Below, piece after piece: positions 22,628 to 32,735 of a stretch of DNA of 64,000 nt. Under the pieces are notes generated by a model. The model did not search any database and was not told the origin of the DNA. It saw nothing but the letters and a program-made list of their open reading frames with translations. How positions within the stretch are numbered: the first letter of the stretch is position 1; each line of letters begins with the position of its first letter. The DNA is from Lentinula raphanica (lineage: Eukaryota; Basidiomycota; Agaricomycetes; Agaricales; Omphalotaceae), in contig JANVFP010000013.1 of the NCBI GenBank assembly GCA_027919835.1, positions 248,001 to 312,000 on the forward strand. Direction: 5' to 3'. The position numbers and the translations under genes were made by a program.

Positions 22628-23211
22628 CACCATATTCAGCCAGACTTTTGCAAAAGATTCCGATAACTATCCAAACATGTTTTGCAAAATATCTGGATAG
22701 TTATCAGCACTGCCACAAATGAATATTTAAATCATTTAAAAAAGAATTAAAAAATAATAAAAATACTAAAAAACTGGGATTAAGCAACAAATCAGGCACC
22801 GACCGTGGGGGTTAGCACTTGTGCTAACCCCCACATAGGGAGGGGTCTGATTTGTTGCCCAACATAAGGAAACTAGGGTTAGGGGTTAGGGGGTTGGGGC
22901 CTGTTAGGGGTTAGGGGTTGAGGATATTTTTCATGGGTTAGGGGTTAGGGTTAGGGGTTAGGGTTAGGGGTTGGGGTTGGGGGTTGGGAGGTAGCCCTAG
23001 ACCTATATTACATAAGGGGGGTCTCAGTTTTCTCTAAAAATGGCTGGTTCAAGAGATATAAGCAATTCATTATTAAAAATAATATTTTAATTCTTTTTTA
23101 AATCATTTAAATATTAGTTTTCTAGTAGGGCCGATGAGTTATCCAGATTTTTTGCAAAACATGTTTGGATAGTTATCGGAATCTTTTGCAAAAGCCTGGC
23201 AGAATCAGCTG
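22628..23211 (-). mobile_element. 584-bp TIR element, copy B (MITE-like), inverted
   Basis: It is identical by eye and in length to copy A, in opposite orientation. On the plus strand it is flanked by TGTGTTC (22621-22627) and GACGAAC (23212-23218), which are the complements of GAACACA and GTTCGTC. It sits exactly at the broken end of the gag N-terminal half. It contains the same telomere-like array (about 22872-22995) and hairpin. Confidence 0.9.
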
Positions 23212-23903
23212 GACGAACGAGAAGAGCTCGAAGAGTGACTTCGAACCGACGGAGGTGGATTGGGAGGTGGGTCAGGAGGATCTCGATCGTCGCCAGGGCC
23301 TCCGGGAGGACCCTCAGGAGGACCATCATCAGGTGGACCATCATCTGGTGGACCTTCAGGAGGATCACGTCTCGGGCCATCGGGAGGTCCTTCATCGTCC
23401 GGTTCATCACCAGGAAAACCTGGCGGAAAACCCGGCGGATCCGACGGAGGATCACGTCGAGGTTCCGGATCCCTGGAATGATGACTACCTTGCGAATGTC
23501 CCGGTAGAGAAGGAACTTGGGTAGGTCTAGCAGCTGCACGAGACGGAGTAGGAGGTGGTTGTAGTGGAGGAACAGGTTCACCTTCGATAACCCGTTTAGC
23601 TTTCGGAGTTAATACACGAACATGTTCACCACTAGGCAGAATAGCAGTCTGATAGACATACTCCGTAGATTCCGAAACACCGCGAACGTTTTCAGTAGTA
23701 ACCGTCGGAAGAGGAACAGGAGCGGGACCGAACGCAGAAATGCGCGGTCTCCGGTTACCAACTGCAGAGATAGATTCGTTGAAAGCCGTCAAAGCCTGAG
23801 CATTTGCGACAAAAGGATTTTCTTCATCCCGAGTGGGAGAAGGAGTACGAGGACGACGAGCAGCACGAGTTTGAGCCCGTAGTGTTCGTTGAGTGCGATC
23901 CAT
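23212..23903 (-). CDS. gag: Gypsy gag, N-terminal part
   Basis: The ATG at 23903 opens MDRTQRTLRAQTRAARRPRT, then an acidic/proline-rich region with GPPDDGPPEGPPGG-type repeats and a Ser-rich end (SSSSSRSS), where the 584-bp element interrupts it; a TGA follows just inside that element. It is the missing start of the Gag at 12371-13440. Low-complexity N-termini are common in fungal Gag proteins. On its own it lacks the capsid core and zinc knuckle. Confidence 0.85.
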
Positions 23904-23954
23904 ATGGAATAGAGATGAATCAGTGCAACGTTGACGAGATAAGTTTTAATATAC

Positions 23955-24540
23955 TGTTAGGACCGTGCCACCGACGGAGTCGGAGCTCCGATCAGAGACA
24001 CAGAGGATTGTTGAACGTTAGTGTTGTTATTGAGCAACACCCTCGCCACGTTACCGTGTTCAACCAAGAGAGCAGAGGAGGACGAGTACAACGTGTACGA
24101 AGTCCGACGGAGGTTCGGAGTCGGCGATGATCAACGATCAAGACAACACCGAGAGCACAGAGGTGAGTGTTAACGTTAACGAGGTAATCCAAGTTGATAT
24201 TAAAACTGAGGTATGTAAGTATGTACAGGCTCCTTATATACTGTACGGATAGTCAGTCTAATCTAAAGTACAATAAGACGATACACATCTCGGTACTACA
24301 GCATCGGAGGTGAGAAAGACAATAAGCTATTGTAAAGTAAATCAATATAAAAGTCAGCTGAGCTGTCAGAGAATAAAACAATAAGATCATAATCAAGTTA
24401 GTCCAAACCGATGCACCGGCGGAATCGGAATGAGGGACAAGGTGGATGCTGTTGGGAATGACTTAAAGAGATTCAGGAAATCTCCAAGTCCAACCTCCGA
24501 GTGAAACTCCGACGGAGCTCCGATTCTGATGGTCATAACA
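23955..24540 (-). repeat. Gypsy 5' LTR (586 bp)
   Basis: Read on the minus strand it starts TGTTATGACC and ends GTCCTAACA, with the same length as the 3' LTR. The visible differences are T for C at base 6 and C for T near base 41. The bases just inside (GTATATTAAAAC on the minus strand) would be the primer-binding site, but I cannot match them to a tRNA. Confidence 0.93.
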
Positions 24541-24545
24541 CTTTG

Positions 24546-25638
24546 CATCCGGGCTACATCAGCGTCCCCCCTTTATCTGGATCGTCTTTGGGACCCCGAT
24601 GACGTCAATACTCAACTGAGGAAATGGCTGCCACTTGTTTGGAGATACACGACCGACGAGTTCTTTTTGCGAAAAGAGAGCAATCCTAAACATGGAGTAT
24701 ATGATCATGATCCTGATCATATTTACTTGCCTGAGCTGTATCTGTGCGAAAAATTACGGGGAGGTGTAAAGCCCCTCACGGGCCCCAGCCTGATTTTTCC
24801 CAACGGCGAGCTCCTATGGCAGGTCGCTTGCGATGGGGGAAAGTCAGGAATTCAACGAAGAAAACTTATCTTTGGTATGGAACTTTTTATCTGATTTTTT
24901 AAAAATATAAATTGATGTGGTTGTACTTCAGTAACCAGAAAGCCCATTCCCGATACGACTCTCGACTTCTTCAAACTCGTTGTACAGCATGCCAAAAAGG
25001 AGAATTGCTCCCTTCTCCTTGCTCAAAATATGCTCGAAGCCAGTCTTTCAGCAGAAAGCTCCGACGACGATATTGAGGAAGACAAAGACAAAGACAAAGG
25101 CAAAGGCAAAGAAAAGGTCGAGGACATAAGTGATGCTGAGGTTTCCACTGAAATCGCAACGGAGGTTGATTCAGACACCCCCAGTAAGTTTTCACTGTCC
25201 ACTACGATTATGCTCTACTAACCGCTCTTTTGAGAAGCAGAACCTGCAAAGCGACTTCGGTCTCTGTCTATTGTGAAGAAGGGAACTTCTGATGAAGAGC
25301 GACCTACGAAAGTCCAAAAACGCTATAGCTATCGGAATCCGATTGTTGTTTCTAGCGACGATGAATCGGATACCAATGCTGTTGTTGCTGGGTCTAGTAC
25401 GCATCTTCCACCCCGTCTATCACGACCAGCTCATCTTCGACCTCGACCTCAGCCTTTTCCAGTCGCTGGACCTTCTCGTTCTGAACCTTCTGGTTCTCAA
25501 CAGGAAGCTACTGCTACCAAAGCACCGACCACTTCAAGCGTGCAGGTGGAGTCTCCTCCCAAGCCAGAATTCCTTATATATTATACAGAACCAAACCCGT
25601 CGTTGGAGAAGCTCAACCCTTGGGAGGCTAACTTCTAG
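24546..25638 (+). pseudogene. Unknown cargo gene, 3' part
   Basis: Reading continues in frame from the duplication: CIRATSASPLYLDRLWDPDD, then WLPLVWRYTTDEFFLRKES and LPELYLCEKLRGGVKPLTG, which looks like the only globular domain of this protein. Introns lie near 24876-24934 and 25184-25240. The tail is acidic and Lys-rich (DKDKDKGKGKEKVED), with VVSSDDE and Pro/Ser stretches, ending NPWEANF at the TAG at 25636. It is the natural continuation of the minus-strand exons at 19821-21864. I cannot name the domain. Without its 5' exons and promoter it is broken, unless an LTR drives it. Confidence 0.65.
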
Positions 25639-25933
25639 TTCATATTGCTTTTGTTCCACGCTCATTGCACTTGTTCACCTGCGGCTGCCGTACTTTAGTA
25701 ATATTACTTAATGGTCTGTGTTGACGAACACGAACGTTCATTCCCTCCTTTGTCGCTTCTTTGCCTATTACCAGTTGTGGCTAATATCAGATGCTGAACT
25801 ACATATACCATCGAAACTCGTACACTTTTACTACCACACAGTCCTTACTCAGATAGTACATCACTAAACATGATAATATACACAGTCCTTACCTTATATA
25901 ATACATCGATTGAATATTTTAGACTTGAGGAAA
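25639..25933. other. AT-rich spacer between the cargo gene and inner right repeat
   Basis: No ORF or repeat was recognised; it is probably the 3' untranslated region. Confidence 0.4.
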
Positions 25934-26127
25934 GTCAAAATGGTGAGCGCCGCAATTCTTGCTGTGAGCGCTAATGACATATTGACGGCGCTGGCGCTAA
26001 TAAACATTTTGGGCGCTAAGTAGGAGTAGCCGACCTGTAAGAAGGGAAAAAAAACTGGGACCGCGATGCCGAGGTTGGTTTGCCGCTGAATTGATTGGTT
26101 CGGCGCCGACGTGACTGAATGGGCGCT
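25934..26127. repeat. Inner part of the right terminal inverted repeat (194 bp)
   Basis: This is inverted relative to 6385-6578 and equal in length. Its outer 26 bp (26102-26127, GGCGCCGACGTGACTGAATG then GGCGCT) recur with one change at 31308-31333. So the terminal repeat is interrupted here by the DIRS-like element. Confidence 0.85.
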
Positions 26128-26179
26128 GATTCCGAGTTAAGAATCCTTTAGGGTTCTTAACAGAGGATAAGATGTGAAC

Positions 26180-26244
26180 GACGTGAGAGTTGGCAAGCGC
26201 TATTTAGGCGCCCTAATTCATCTCTGTTGCCAACTCTCACCGTC
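26180..26244 (+). promoter_or_regulatory. Stem-loop at the 5' end of the DIRS-like element
   Basis: GACGTGAGAGTTGGCAA pairs with TTGCCAACTCTCACCGTC, with one bulge, around a 30-nt loop. A second near-palindrome (GTTAAGAATCC/GGGTTCTTAAC) lies at 26134-26160. Both are just before the gag ATG, so they could act in priming, circularisation or translation. Confidence 0.6.
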
Positions 26245-26279
26245 GACTTTTCCATACGTTGACTTTCGTGTATCTTGCA

Positions 26280-27665
26280 ATGACACAAACCTTTTCGAAC
26301 CCACTTCCCAATGACAGCTCTTTTCAAAGGACGGATCGAGCCCATCGTACCAATATTTCGCCAGAAGTTATAGCCGCATATAAGAAGCTCAGTTTGGAGA
26401 CGCGTATAGAACTCAACTACGCAATCGACAAGCGTAACCAAGAACGACGTCTTAAGAAGGCGAGGGCATCCAGCTCCACCGAGGTGGTGTCTGATGTAGA
26501 GTCAGAGGTTGATATCGAGCCATACGAATGGGATATTGTTCGGACCAATCCCACCGTTTTCAACCGCGTCAAAGACAAGCTAAAGGCGCATACTCTAGCC
26601 TGGATAAATGGGAGGAATAAAGAGGACAATAGGCAGCCGAGAGGCGAGGAAGGAACTGAAGAACCTGCCCCAAAACGGATGCGCTTCGAAGAAGAGGTTC
26701 CTTTGGAGGAAGTCGACAGTACCCAACGTCTCGCAGTCGCAATTCCGGAAGATCTCCGCCAGTTGGCCATGTCCGGTCAGCAAATCCCACTCTGTATTCT
26801 CACAGAAAAGAACCTCCGCTTCATAAATGCGAATTTGCCCATGTTCAAACGCGATAAACTCTCCCATCTCGAAGATTCCCCTCGTGTTATCAATATCTCG
26901 GATATCTTGAAGAAGATCAAAGACTCGCAAGGAAGGGCGGGTCCTTCGCGAGACCAAGATCTATCCTACAACACTTGGATGGAGGCAACTCAGAACATGT
27001 TCGACTTGATCTCCAGGCGTTTCCAGAGTGGCAACAAATCCCCAGAGGCAATCTTCTTTAGGCAGCACACTAGTTTCTTCGAGAATCAGACTCACAGTGC
27101 TGACCTTATTGAGCTGTGGCTCGAGCATGAGATCGAGCTTAGGGAGGAGCATCACATCAAACCATCGGCTTTCAACTCTCTCAAATATTCCAGCGTTTGG
27201 ACTCGCGTGGAGGCGAAATGGGATATGATTAAGCAACAAGCCCAAGTCCTTAATCTCTACCCGAATGTTCCAATCCCCGAGCTTATCCGTCGTTTCAAGA
27301 CGGGTACTTTGTCCAACACGCAGAATTCGAAGACCTCGTTTTATCCTTCCTCCACATCGACCTACCAGCCCTTTCGGAAGGGCAACGGGGAGCAAGGCTC
27401 CAGAACTCCCCGTTGCATCGGTTGTGGAGCCAAAGGACATACTCTTGCAGGCCACAAGTATGCCGAGCACGGAGGTTTTCGGTGGGCAAAGATGTCGGGT
27501 CGAGACCTCATCAGTCCAACCCCGGCAAAGACCCAGCTCTGCATCTACTGGAACATCTTCGGGAAATGTGACAGGAACTGTAGCAGTGAACACCACGTCT
27601 GCACTCTCTGTGGAAAGGATCATTGGGTGCTTCAAGGGAACTGCAACAATCTCCAACCCCTCTGA
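26280..27665 (+). CDS. gag: Gag-like protein of the DIRS-like element
   Basis: The ATG at 26280 (MTQTFSNPLPNDSSFQ) opens about 461 residues. The N-terminus is acidic, and the central region is helical (FDLISRRFQSGNKSPEAIFF). The C-terminus is Cys/His-rich: CIGCGAKGHTLAGH, then CIYWNIFGKCDRNCSSEHHV and CTLCGKDHWVLQGNC, three zinc-knuckle-like units of the kind seen in YR-retroelement Gags. It ends at the TGA at 27663. The RT frame overlaps its last 400 bases in another register. Confidence 0.8.
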   Translation: MTQTFSNPLPNDSSFQRTDRAHRTNISPEVIAAYKKLSLETRIELNYAIDKRNQERRLKKARASSSTEVVSDVESEVDIEPYEWDIVRTNPTVFNRVKDKLKAHTLAWINGRNKEDNRQPRGEEGTEEPAPKRMRFEEEVPLEEVDSTQRLAVAIPEDLRQLAMSGQQIPLCILTEKNLRFINANLPMFKRDKLSHLEDSPRVINISDILKKIKDSQGRAGPSRDQDLSYNTWMEATQNMFDLISRRFQSGNKSPEAIFFRQHTSFFENQTHSADLIELWLEHEIELREEHHIKPSAFNSLKYSSVWTRVEAKWDMIKQQAQVLNLYPNVPIPELIRRFKTGTLSNTQNSKTSFYPSSTSTYQPFRKGNGEQGSRTPRCIGCGAKGHTLAGHKYAEHGGFRWAKMSGRDLISPTPAKTQLCIYWNIFGKCDRNCSSEHHVCTLCGKDHWVLQGNCNNLQPL

Positions 27666-29858
27666 GTCCTTCGAGGACCTAGCACCGAGCCCAAAGCTCT
27701 CTTTCTTCGATTTCAAAGACAGTATCCACATTCGAGCTCCCCTTCCAAATACACCCAAAAATTTTATCGCTCTATATGACCGCATCGTAACTCCTTATAA
27801 CCCAGATAATTTCTACATAGAGCTCTGCAGTACAAACCTTCTTGATCAATACCCGCTTCTTGTCGACAATCTCCGCAATGGCTTCCCACTTGGATGTATG
27901 CCAATACTCTCGGAAACAATCATCATTCCCAACCATTCTTCAGTCAGCAAATTTCCCCATGTCGTATGGGATTATATCCACGAGGAGAGTGAAGCTGGTC
28001 GGATGTCGGGCCCGTTTACACAAGGCAAGATGGAGTTGATAATGAGGGGTTACTTCTACTCATCTCCGCTAATTGTCTCCGAGCAAATTCAAGGTCCCGA
28101 TAAACCACCCAAGTATCGGGTGTGTCGAAACCTCTCCAAAGACGGTCGAAACTCTTGGGGACAAGCGGTTCCTTCCGTCAACTCATATATCGAGAAGACA
28201 TTTTTCCCTACTACTTTTGATTCCGCATTGAAAACCGCCGAACTGGTGAGTCTTCTCTTTAAATTCATGATTCAGAGATATTCGCTCTGTCTCTATCAAA
28301 TAATGAATATGAGCGATCGCTCAAGAATAAAAAATCCTCAATGAATTCGGGCATTCGCTCAATATTGGCTATCGCCAAAATCTAATCAGAACAAATCTGT
28401 TCATAATCCTAATAATTCATGATTTCACCAATATTAATACAATAATATTTGCAGGTCACCTCTGCCCCAGCAGGAACGAGAGCCTGTTCAATGGATATTT
28501 CCAAATTTCATCGCACTGTCCCTCTGATACCCCACCACAAACCCTATATGGTTGTCTGTGATCCTTCTGGTGGCTTCTGGGTAGACCACTGTTTCGCTTT
28601 TGGCGCCTCATCAGCCAGTAGCTCTTCCGGAATGATATCAGCTGCATTCAGGGATATCTGGCAAGTAAAGGGAATATCCCCAGTGGTGAAAATTGAAGAC
28701 GATCTGGCTGCTTTCGTGACGCCACATATGGCAGAAATTCTTTCGCTAAACAACCGGGACGATATTCTTTCCACCACAAAGGACCTCGACGTACCATGGC
28801 ATCCAGTGAAGGGCGAGCGGTACTTCGTTTTCCTCTTTGCATTCATCGGTTTTCTGTGGGATCTCGAAAGGAAGCGTGTCAGTCTCCTTGAGGAAAAACG
28901 GGTGAAATATCTTTTTAGGCTGCAGGATTTCCTTTCAACTTACAGGAAACGGAAAGTACCGCGGGTGAAGGTTGAATCTATACATGGGACACTCTGTCAT
29001 ATCTCCTTCATCTACCCTGACGGTCACCCGCATCTGCCTCCCATATCCAATTTCATGGCTTCTTATCGAGGACGCGAGATAGAGCAGGGGAAATATGCGA
29101 CTAAGATTTTCAATGAAATAGAATGGTGGATCAAACGTTTGGAGGACCCATTCTTCTACCGAGAGCTGCGAGACCTAGGGCCCACCATGGATTTCGGTAT
29201 TTTTGTAGATGCCTCTACGGAATGGGGCATAGGCATCATCATTGGGAATTTCTGGGCGGCTTTCAAGTTAGCTGAGACTTGGAGGGCGCCAGGGAGAGAG
29301 ATCTGCTGGCTCGAAACTTTAGCCGTTGAGCTAGTGGCATATTTCTTGGAAGTTTCTGGTTTCCATGATATCCGCATCCTCATTCACTCCGATAACCAGG
29401 GTACTATTGGTGCCGTACACAAAGCTCGTAGCCCAAACTACTGGATCAATCTTTCTGTTTCCCGAACCTTCACAGTTTTCGGTCCACTTTTCATTCAACC
29501 TGAACTCGAATACATTGAATCCTCACTCAATCCGGCTGACCCGATCTCGTCCGTCGGAAAAGAAGTTGCCACTGGAATTTACGCTCCCAGAGGAGCTCGA
29601 AGATGTCCTTCTTTATGTTTAGCAAAACTTCCACATCAGCGCTGGGAGGTCCTGGCGCGAGACCCGATGTTCCGCGCGCATCAGGTTCTCGAAACTTTTC
29701 TTTTGCTCTTCGCTCTCGTTTCACACAGCCTACTCCACCTGAACACCCAGATGAACCAGCTACCTCAACCAATCTTTCCCACACACATACAACCATATCC
29801 CTGCGTACACGTTTCACACACCAGTCCGACCCACCCGCCCACGTATCTCTTGCCCTAG
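27265..29858 (+). CDS. Reverse transcriptase-RNase H of the DIRS-like element, with one intron
   Basis: The frame is open from 27265, overlapping gag, to the donor at 28246. The intron 28246-28454 has GTGAGT...TTTGCAG ends and in-phase exons (AEL then VTSAPAG). RT motifs: YRVCRNLSKDGRNSWGQAVP, MDISKFHRTVPL, and a catalytic KIEDDLAAF box. RNase H motifs: FGIFVDAS, ETLAVELVA and LIHSDNQGTIGA, giving the D-E-D set. The last 255 bases overlap the recombinase ORF. The start codon is uncertain; a frameshift from gag is possible. No disabling stop is seen. Confidence 0.8.
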
Positions 29859-31114
29859 ACAAATCTGAACCTTCCAATGCCGGCTACACAAAGACCAAAG
29901 AATGTTCGTCTATCACACCCAACCCGCTCCGGCCCAACGTTCGAGCTAAAGACCGAATCCACGCTTGGTCCACGCCCTATTCCATACAACAACGTTCCTC
30001 TAATATCGGGAAATATTCCCTCGATCTCATTGAGTCGGGTCAGAGAGCTGTTTCAGCGGGTCTCGCAGATAGCACAAAAACCTCATATGGAGCTGGTATA
30101 CTGCGATTCAACCAATTCTGTGATCTTATGGGCATAGCAGAAACCCTTCGAATGCCTGCAGATGAAACTCTAATTATAGGTTTTGTTGGTCACCACATGG
30201 GCTCCAAATCTGGTTCATGCATCAAAAGTTGGTTGTCAGCTATCCAGGCTTGGCATGCACTCGCAGGTGCTCCATGGCCCACCGATTCAAAACTTTTGAA
30301 ATTGGCTCGTAAAGGGGCACGTATTGCAGGGACCCATCTCAAACGGCCACAACGAAATCCTATCACTTTAGCACATCTGCTCGCTTTATACTCCGCTATC
30401 GATCTCTCCAATTCTTTTCACTCCGCTGTATGGGCAGTCGTGTGTGTTGCTTTCTGGGGCTGTCGTAGACTAGGTGAGCTTACAGTTCCCAGTCAGAAGG
30501 GATTCAATCCGAAATATCACGCTCCTCGCTCAACCGAATTCAAATTCACCAGAAATCCTGATGATTCTTTGCGTTCCATCAATTTTCATATACCATGGAC
30601 CAAGACCACTCAAGAAGGAGGTACGACAGTAGTCGCAGCTGCCCAGATCAATTCCCTAAAACCATTTTGTCCTGTCGCTGCAGTCTCAAATCACCTGAAT
30701 GTCAATTCCCAAATTCCCGGATCCTTTTCTCTTTTCGCTTATATAGACTCAGACGGGAAACCAAGAAACATGGTCAAATCAACTTTCCTGTCATTTTGTG
30801 ACCGAATTTGGAGATCGAAGGAACTCGAAAATGTTCACGGCCACAGTTTTCGTATCGGAGGTGCAGTCGAGCTTCTCTTAGCCGGCGTCACTCCTGAGGT
30901 GGTGGCTGCAATCGGAGGTTGGACATCTCTTGCTTTTCTTCTATATTGGCGTCGTTTCGAAGATATTCTCCCTACACATATACTGAAGGCTTACGGCGAT
31001 AAAGAACTCTCGCGTTTGAAGGACACTATTGAAGATTACCAGAAAACAAATAAAATACCTAATTCTCTTGTACAGGCTTGTATCAATGGCTTAGATTTTG
31101 CAGAATCTGATTAA
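29603..31114 (+). CDS. Tyrosine recombinase of the DIRS-like element
   Basis: This ORF has 503 codons from an ATG that overlaps the RT ORF. After a Pro/Thr-rich lead comes a SAM-like N-terminal domain (GILRFNQFCDLMGIAE), then the catalytic domain: R in WGCRRLGELTVP, K in IPWTKTTQEGG, H-x-x-R in HGHSFRIGGA, W in GGWTSLAF, and the nucleophile Y in LLYWRRFED. All five are present. Such recombinases insert circular cDNA without target duplication. The ORF looks intact. Confidence 0.9.
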   Translation: MSFFMFSKTSTSALGGPGARPDVPRASGSRNFSFALRSRFTQPTPPEHPDEPATSTNLSHTHTTISLRTRFTHQSDPPAHVSLALDKSEPSNAGYTKTKECSSITPNPLRPNVRAKDRIHAWSTPYSIQQRSSNIGKYSLDLIESGQRAVSAGLADSTKTSYGAGILRFNQFCDLMGIAETLRMPADETLIIGFVGHHMGSKSGSCIKSWLSAIQAWHALAGAPWPTDSKLLKLARKGARIAGTHLKRPQRNPITLAHLLALYSAIDLSNSFHSAVWAVVCVAFWGCRRLGELTVPSQKGFNPKYHAPRSTEFKFTRNPDDSLRSINFHIPWTKTTQEGGTTVVAAAQINSLKPFCPVAAVSNHLNVNSQIPGSFSLFAYIDSDGKPRNMVKSTFLSFCDRIWRSKELENVHGHSFRIGGAVELLLAGVTPEVVAAIGGWTSLAFLLYWRRFEDILPTHILKAYGDKELSRLKDTIEDYQKTNKIPNSLVQACINGLDFAESD

Positions 31115-31307
31115 TACATCACCGTCACTCTATTTGCCCGTGTTCGTATGCGCTCTGAGGGAGCTCCGGCTCTGTTTGGGGTTTGGCGATCACCCACTTC
31201 CACGGGCGGGTAACGCGGGGCCAAGGCCCAGGCAAACACACTCAAGATAATTACTAACTTTCCATCTTTTATTCCTCGACAGTGATTCATCTTATTTATT
31301 TCTTTGT
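31115..31307. other. 3' non-coding end of the DIRS-like element
   Basis: This is mixed G+C-rich then AT-rich DNA (CACGGGCGGGTAACGCGGGG near 31200). I found no copy of the element's left end here, so the usual split or inverted terminal repeats of the class are not evident. Confidence 0.45.
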
Positions 31308-31363
31308 GGCGCCGGCGTGACTGAATGGGCGCTAATTTATTTTTTGTACAGAAATAACGTCAT
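31308..31363. repeat. Outer right terminal inverted repeat (56 bp) of the 25-kb insertion
   Basis: It is the perfect inverted match of 6355-6410 and is followed by the duplication ATCAACCT (31364-31371). Its inner 26 bp repeat 26102-26127. Confidence 0.92.
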
Positions 31364-31371
31364 ATCAACCT

Positions 31372-32735
31372 TTCGGCGAACAGCCGCGCTCTCTGACTTG
31401 TTCACCTTCTTCGACTGTCTCGTGTCTCGACGCTCGGGGTAGTCCAACTCTGAAATTTTGCGTGCGCCACCAGACAGTAGAATGATTTGATCTCAAAAAG
31501 ACCCGAAGGTTACAAGTTACGCGGCTCTAATTTGGATGACCTTGAAGCTTGAAGCTTGAAGCTTTGAAGACCCATGGGCCACTGCCTGCCACTGCTTACA
31601 GGGTATACTACAGCTCGACAGCTCTTTCGAAATCGATCTTTCATTCTAGCCAAACCTAGAACCCACTTGGTAGGAAATCCATTGCGTCGCCTGATCACCG
31701 TCTCATTCAGATCTTCATGAATGTTCTTCACGAACTTGCATTCGGCGCTCGATGCTCGGTACTATAATCTATTGTATGTTTTGCCCTTGCAAGTTCAACG
31801 GAAGTTGCTTTTCTTCTGCATCTAGAACATAAGGCTCACACATTCAACAAACCTCATCCATAATTCAAATAGTCTCATTGGATGTTGCCGCACCAGTATG
31901 TCCGATGCTCTTTTCAAGTTCGTGTCACGGTAGTACTCTTGCTTCTCAATAAACTCAATGGCAAGAGGAATCAACGACATACATTTCGCCGGCGGAGCGA
32001 GGGAGTCGAATCCTGACTCAAACAAAGATCATGACGACAAGAGAAAGCTAGATTTCGTGCATCGTTGTAACTTCCTTTCTTCCAATTGAAAGGACCTTGC
32101 AATGGCCCACCAGGACGGGTACATCGGTGGCTTGACTCCAAAGGGTAACGTTACACAGTGCACTGCAGCGGAAGTGTCCTTCCCAAAGACTGTAATGCGC
32201 ATGTTACAATTGCGATGATGGAAGCATGAGATATCTTGTTTGCTCTCACTGTTCGACTTGCTCGTTATTCATGCAACCGGCGTTCCTGTATGTGGATTTC
32301 CGAGCAATCCTCGCAACGGCTCTACGCGCCTAATCTGCTTTCTGTTCTAAACAGGCACGAACAAGATGTATTCAACAGCTTTTCGACAGCTTTGAGTATC
32401 CATGTTCTTATCAACTTGAGTCAGTGAGACATACAAAAAATCGCGGCAAGTCATGTTCAAACTTCACAAGTTTTCCCTGCAAAAAGGGCGCCCATTGTGA
32501 TTGATTATCGAGAGCCCATTCGAATTCCGAAACGTGCCTGGCCCACGCAGAGTTCACAACGAAGTGAGTTGAAATCTATTGCGTATCATTGAGAATTGCT
32601 TGAAACTTCACTGTAGCGGCGAGTTTTGTCCTCGTTCAAGTGAATGGATAGACGCTTTTGATGCCTTCAAGAAACAATAGCTCCAGGTCTTATAAACGAT
32701 CAACGACTTGAAGTAAATCACCCAACTCCCTTCAT
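31372..32735. other. Gene-poor spacer with promoter of peroxidase 1
   Basis: It contains the decayed small gene at 31822-32025. From about 32480 to 32735 it is homologous, inverted, to the DNA upstream of peroxidase 3 (about 41817-42040), sharing AGGGCGCCCATT and an AACTCGCCGCT block. An AGCTTGAAGCTTGAAGC triplet repeat lies near 31547. No other gene was recognised. Confidence 0.5.
31822..32025 (-). pseudogene. Decayed copy of the small conserved gene at 42349-42678
   Basis: The minus-strand frame reads LAIEFIEKQEYYRDTNLKRA, aligning with LDFIEKKTGHTLNRDTNEKI of the intact gene. The first exon and the ATG are missing and the C-terminus has diverged. Confidence 0.6.

Larger units (their letters stand above)
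23212..24540 (-). mobile_element. Ty3/gypsy chromovirus, 5' portion (5' LTR and gag N-terminus)
   Basis: This is the smaller half of the element whose body lies at 12371-19815. Its outer edge has the duplication CTTTG at 24541-24545, the complement of CAAAG beside the 3' LTR. Its inner edge is element copy B. Confidence 0.9.
26128..31307 (+). mobile_element. DIRS-like tyrosine-recombinase retroelement
   Basis: The order is gag-like ORF, RT-RNase H ORF with one intron, and tyrosine recombinase ORF, with overlapping frames as in DIRS/Ngaro-type elements. It has no LTRs and no DDE integrase. It is flanked by a 26-bp near-perfect direct repeat (26102-26127 and 31308-31333) that also exists, uninterrupted, in the left TIR. 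The left end is rich in hairpins (26130-26160, 26180-26244). Confidence 0.82.

Noticed and set aside
25934..26127. Left inverted terminal repeat belonging to the DIRS-like element
   Set aside because: The same 194 bp lies at 6385-6578 beside the DDE transposase, and no copy is seen at the right end of the DIRS-like element except 26 bp. It is better explained as the transposon's right TIR.
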